Assembly (NCBI GenBank): GCA_018715855.1
Contig: DVKW01000067.1
Span: 1-7,423 of the forward strand
Length of the DNA: 7,423 bases
Source of the DNA: Candidatus Galligastranaerophilus intestinigallinarum
GTDB taxonomy: Bacteria > Cyanobacteriota > Vampirovibrionia > Gastranaerophilales > Gastranaerophilaceae
Reading direction: 5' to 3'
Below the pieces are notes generated by a model that had not been told where the DNA came from, did not search any database, and saw only the letters and a list, made by a program, of their open reading frames with translations. Of this stretch, positions 5,915 to 7,423 are shown piece after piece. Positions within the stretch are counted from its first letter, which is position 1. Each line of letters starts with the position of its first letter. Position numbers and translations under genes: made by a program.

Positions 5915-7423
5915 ATGATGATAAAAGAATTTTTCGAAAATAAAGTTATTGAAGCGGTTAAAAAAGCCTCTTTGGATGGAAAATTAGAGGGGCTATCCGA
6001 TATTGAACTTTCTTTTATGTGCGAAACACCAAAAAACCTTGAATTTGGCGATTATGCAATAAATGTTGCTTCGCTTTCAAGATACGCTAAAATGGCACCC
6101 CCTTTAATTGCAAACATTTTAGCCGGTTATATTGAAAAAGAAAATTTTGATATTAATATCATAAACGGCTTTATTAACTTTAAACTTCAAGAAAAATTTT
6201 TATTTAATATTTTGGATGAAATTCTTGAAAAGAAAGAAAATTTTGGAAAAATTGATTTAGGAAAAAATAGGAAAGTAAACATAGAATATGTTTCTGCAAA
6301 CCCCACTGGCCCTTTTCATATTGGCCATGGGCGCTGGGCCGCAATTGGTTCCGCTTTGGCTGAAATTATGAAATATACAGGCTATGATGTTTTTCAAGAA
6401 TTTTATATAAATGATGCGGGAAATCAAATTCAAAGGCTTGCAAAATCTCTTGAATTAAGGGTAAAAGAGCTAAAAGGGGATGTTATTGACTGGGAAAGTG
6501 AAGAAAATAAAGACCTTTATAGAGGCGATTATTTAATCCCCTGCGCCAAAAAATATATTGAAGATAACAAAGGCCTATCTTATGCAGATTTTGCAAAACA
6601 AGATATGCTGAATTTGCAAAAAGAACTGTTAAAGAAATTTAAAACAGATTTTGACCTCTTTTTCTCTGAAACCACTCTTTATAAAGATGGCGAAGTTGAA
6701 AAATGCGTGAATGCGCTAAAAAATTCGGGTAAACTTTATGAAAAAGATGGTGCAATTTGGTTTAAATCCACAGATTATACTGATTCTCAAGACAGAGTAT
6801 TAAAAAAATCCGATGGCACAAATACATATTTAACAGCCGATATTGCGTATCATAAAAACAAGCTTGATAGGGGTTTTGACCTTTTAATTAATATTTGGGG
6901 GGCAGACCACCACGGTTATATTCCAAGAATGAAAGCTGCAATTGATGCTCTTGGCTATGACAGCAGAAAGCTTGAAGTTTTATTGGGGCAGTTGGTTAAT
7001 ATAATTGAAAACGGCGAAGCAGTCAGAATGGGTAAACGCAAAAAAATGGTTACCTTGGATGAACTTGTTGATGAAGTGGGCGTTGATGCTACAAGATATT
7101 GGATGTTAATGCGCTCTATTGATACAACGCTTGATTTTGATGTTGAACTTGCAAAGACAAAGAGTGACCAAAACCCCGTTTTCTATGCTCAATATGCCCA
7201 TGCAAGGTGCTCATCCATTTTAAGAAAAGCGGTTGAAGAAAAAATTGATATTGAAACCAAAGAAAAATCGCCTGCTTTTATGAAAGAAGATGAACTCGAT
7301 GAACTGTTAAAAACTCATAAAATTTCAAAGCTATATGAAAACGATGAAAAAGCAAACAGTGCTACTAAAAAATTAATTCTGAAACTTGAAGAATTTAAAG
7401 CTGCAATCGAAGCTGCTTCAAGG
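5915..7423 (+). CDS. argS: Arginyl-tRNA synthetase (partial, C-terminus beyond window)
   Basis: Open from the ATG at 5915 to the right edge (503 codons without a stop), so roughly the last tenth is missing if it has the common length of 550-580. The first ~115 residues form the Arg-specific N-terminal (Add-1) domain, ending in INGFINFKL. The class I Rossmann core starts with VSANPTGPFHIGHGR, with HIGH at residues 135-138. The segment FYINDAGNQIQRLA and the later WGADHHGYIPRMKAA are ArgRS signatures. The KMSKS loop is replaced by MGKRK (372-376) before MVTLDELVDEVG; many ArgRSs have a degenerate version, so this is not a defect. The DALR anticodon-binding domain begins near YAQYAHARCSSIL. The enzyme attaches arginine to tRNA(Arg) in the cytoplasm using ATP. 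A second ATG follows directly (5918), making the exact first residue uncertain by one. Confidence 0.97.
   Translation, partial: MMIKEFFENKVIEAVKKASLDGKLEGLSDIELSFMCETPKNLEFGDYAINVASLSRYAKMAPPLIANILAGYIEKENFDINIINGFINFKLQEKFLFNILDEILEKKENFGKIDLGKNRKVNIEYVSANPTGPFHIGHGRWAAIGSALAEIMKYTGYDVFQEFYINDAGNQIQRLAKSLELRVKELKGDVIDWESEENKDLYRGDYLIPCAKKYIEDNKGLSYADFAKQDMLNLQKELLKKFKTDFDLFFSETTLYKDGEVEKCVNALKNSGKLYEKDGAIWFKSTDYTDSQDRVLKKSDGTNTYLTADIAYHKNKLDRGFDLLINIWGADHHGYIPRMKAAIDALGYDSRKLEVLLGQLVNIIENGEAVRMGKRKKMVTLDELVDEVGVDATRYWMLMRSIDTTLDFDVELAKTKSDQNPVFYAQYAHARCSSILRKAVEEKIDIETKEKSPAFMKEDELDELLKTHKISKLYENDEKANSATKKLILKLEEFKAAIEAASR

Noticed and set aside
7028..7042. Degenerate KMSKS motif (MGKRK) in argS as a sign of inactivation
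   Set aside because: Many bacterial arginyl-tRNA synthetases have a non-canonical KMSKS loop. The surrounding signature and the HIGH motif are intact.

Overview
The window is AT-rich bacterial chromosome of ordinary housekeeping and accessory character, with no sign of phage, insertion sequence, CRISPR array, rRNA or tRNA. Gene content (a SpoIID/LytB-type protein with a signal peptide, a GatA of the GatCAB amidotransferase, a YraN protein, ArgRS) and AT-rich codon use fit a low-GC gut lineage. The overall feel is closest to non-photosynthetic cyanobacterial relatives (Gastranaerophilales/Vampirovibrionia) or a low-GC Firmicute. This placement is an inference from gene style, not a database result.

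Left part (1-2484): a SpoIID/LytB-domain exported protein runs leftward off the window edge. It diverges from a two-gene rightward unit of carbohydrate ABC transporter permeases (MalF/UgpA-like, then MalG/UgpE-like) that overlap by the four bases ATGA. No solute-binding protein or ATPase gene is linked to them inside the window.

Middle (2485-2819): 335 bases without a convincing protein gene. It holds a weak hairpin after the permeases, then a possible free-standing structured small RNA (about 2684-2812) with a -10-like box, a long-range helix, a competing hairpin and a strong terminator. That terminator also serves, on the other strand, the gene to its right.

Right part (2820-7423): two leftward genes, yraN then a RelA/SpoT-like alarmone synthetase with an unusual N-terminal extension, probably form one transcription unit ending at the bidirectional terminator. 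Divergent from yraN, gatA and argS run rightward, 12 bases apart and probably co-transcribed. Both belong to the aminoacyl-tRNA supply: GatA with GatB/GatC (not in the window) makes Gln-tRNA(Gln) and/or Asn-tRNA(Asn), and ArgRS charges tRNA(Arg). argS is cut by the right edge.

A pattern across the window: three genes that begin divergent units (spoIID-like, first permease, yraN) have -10-like boxes ending only 6-7 bases before the ATG and lack a Shine-Dalgarno sequence, suggesting leaderless mRNAs. The alarmone synthetase, gatA and argS have recognisable Shine-Dalgarno sequences.
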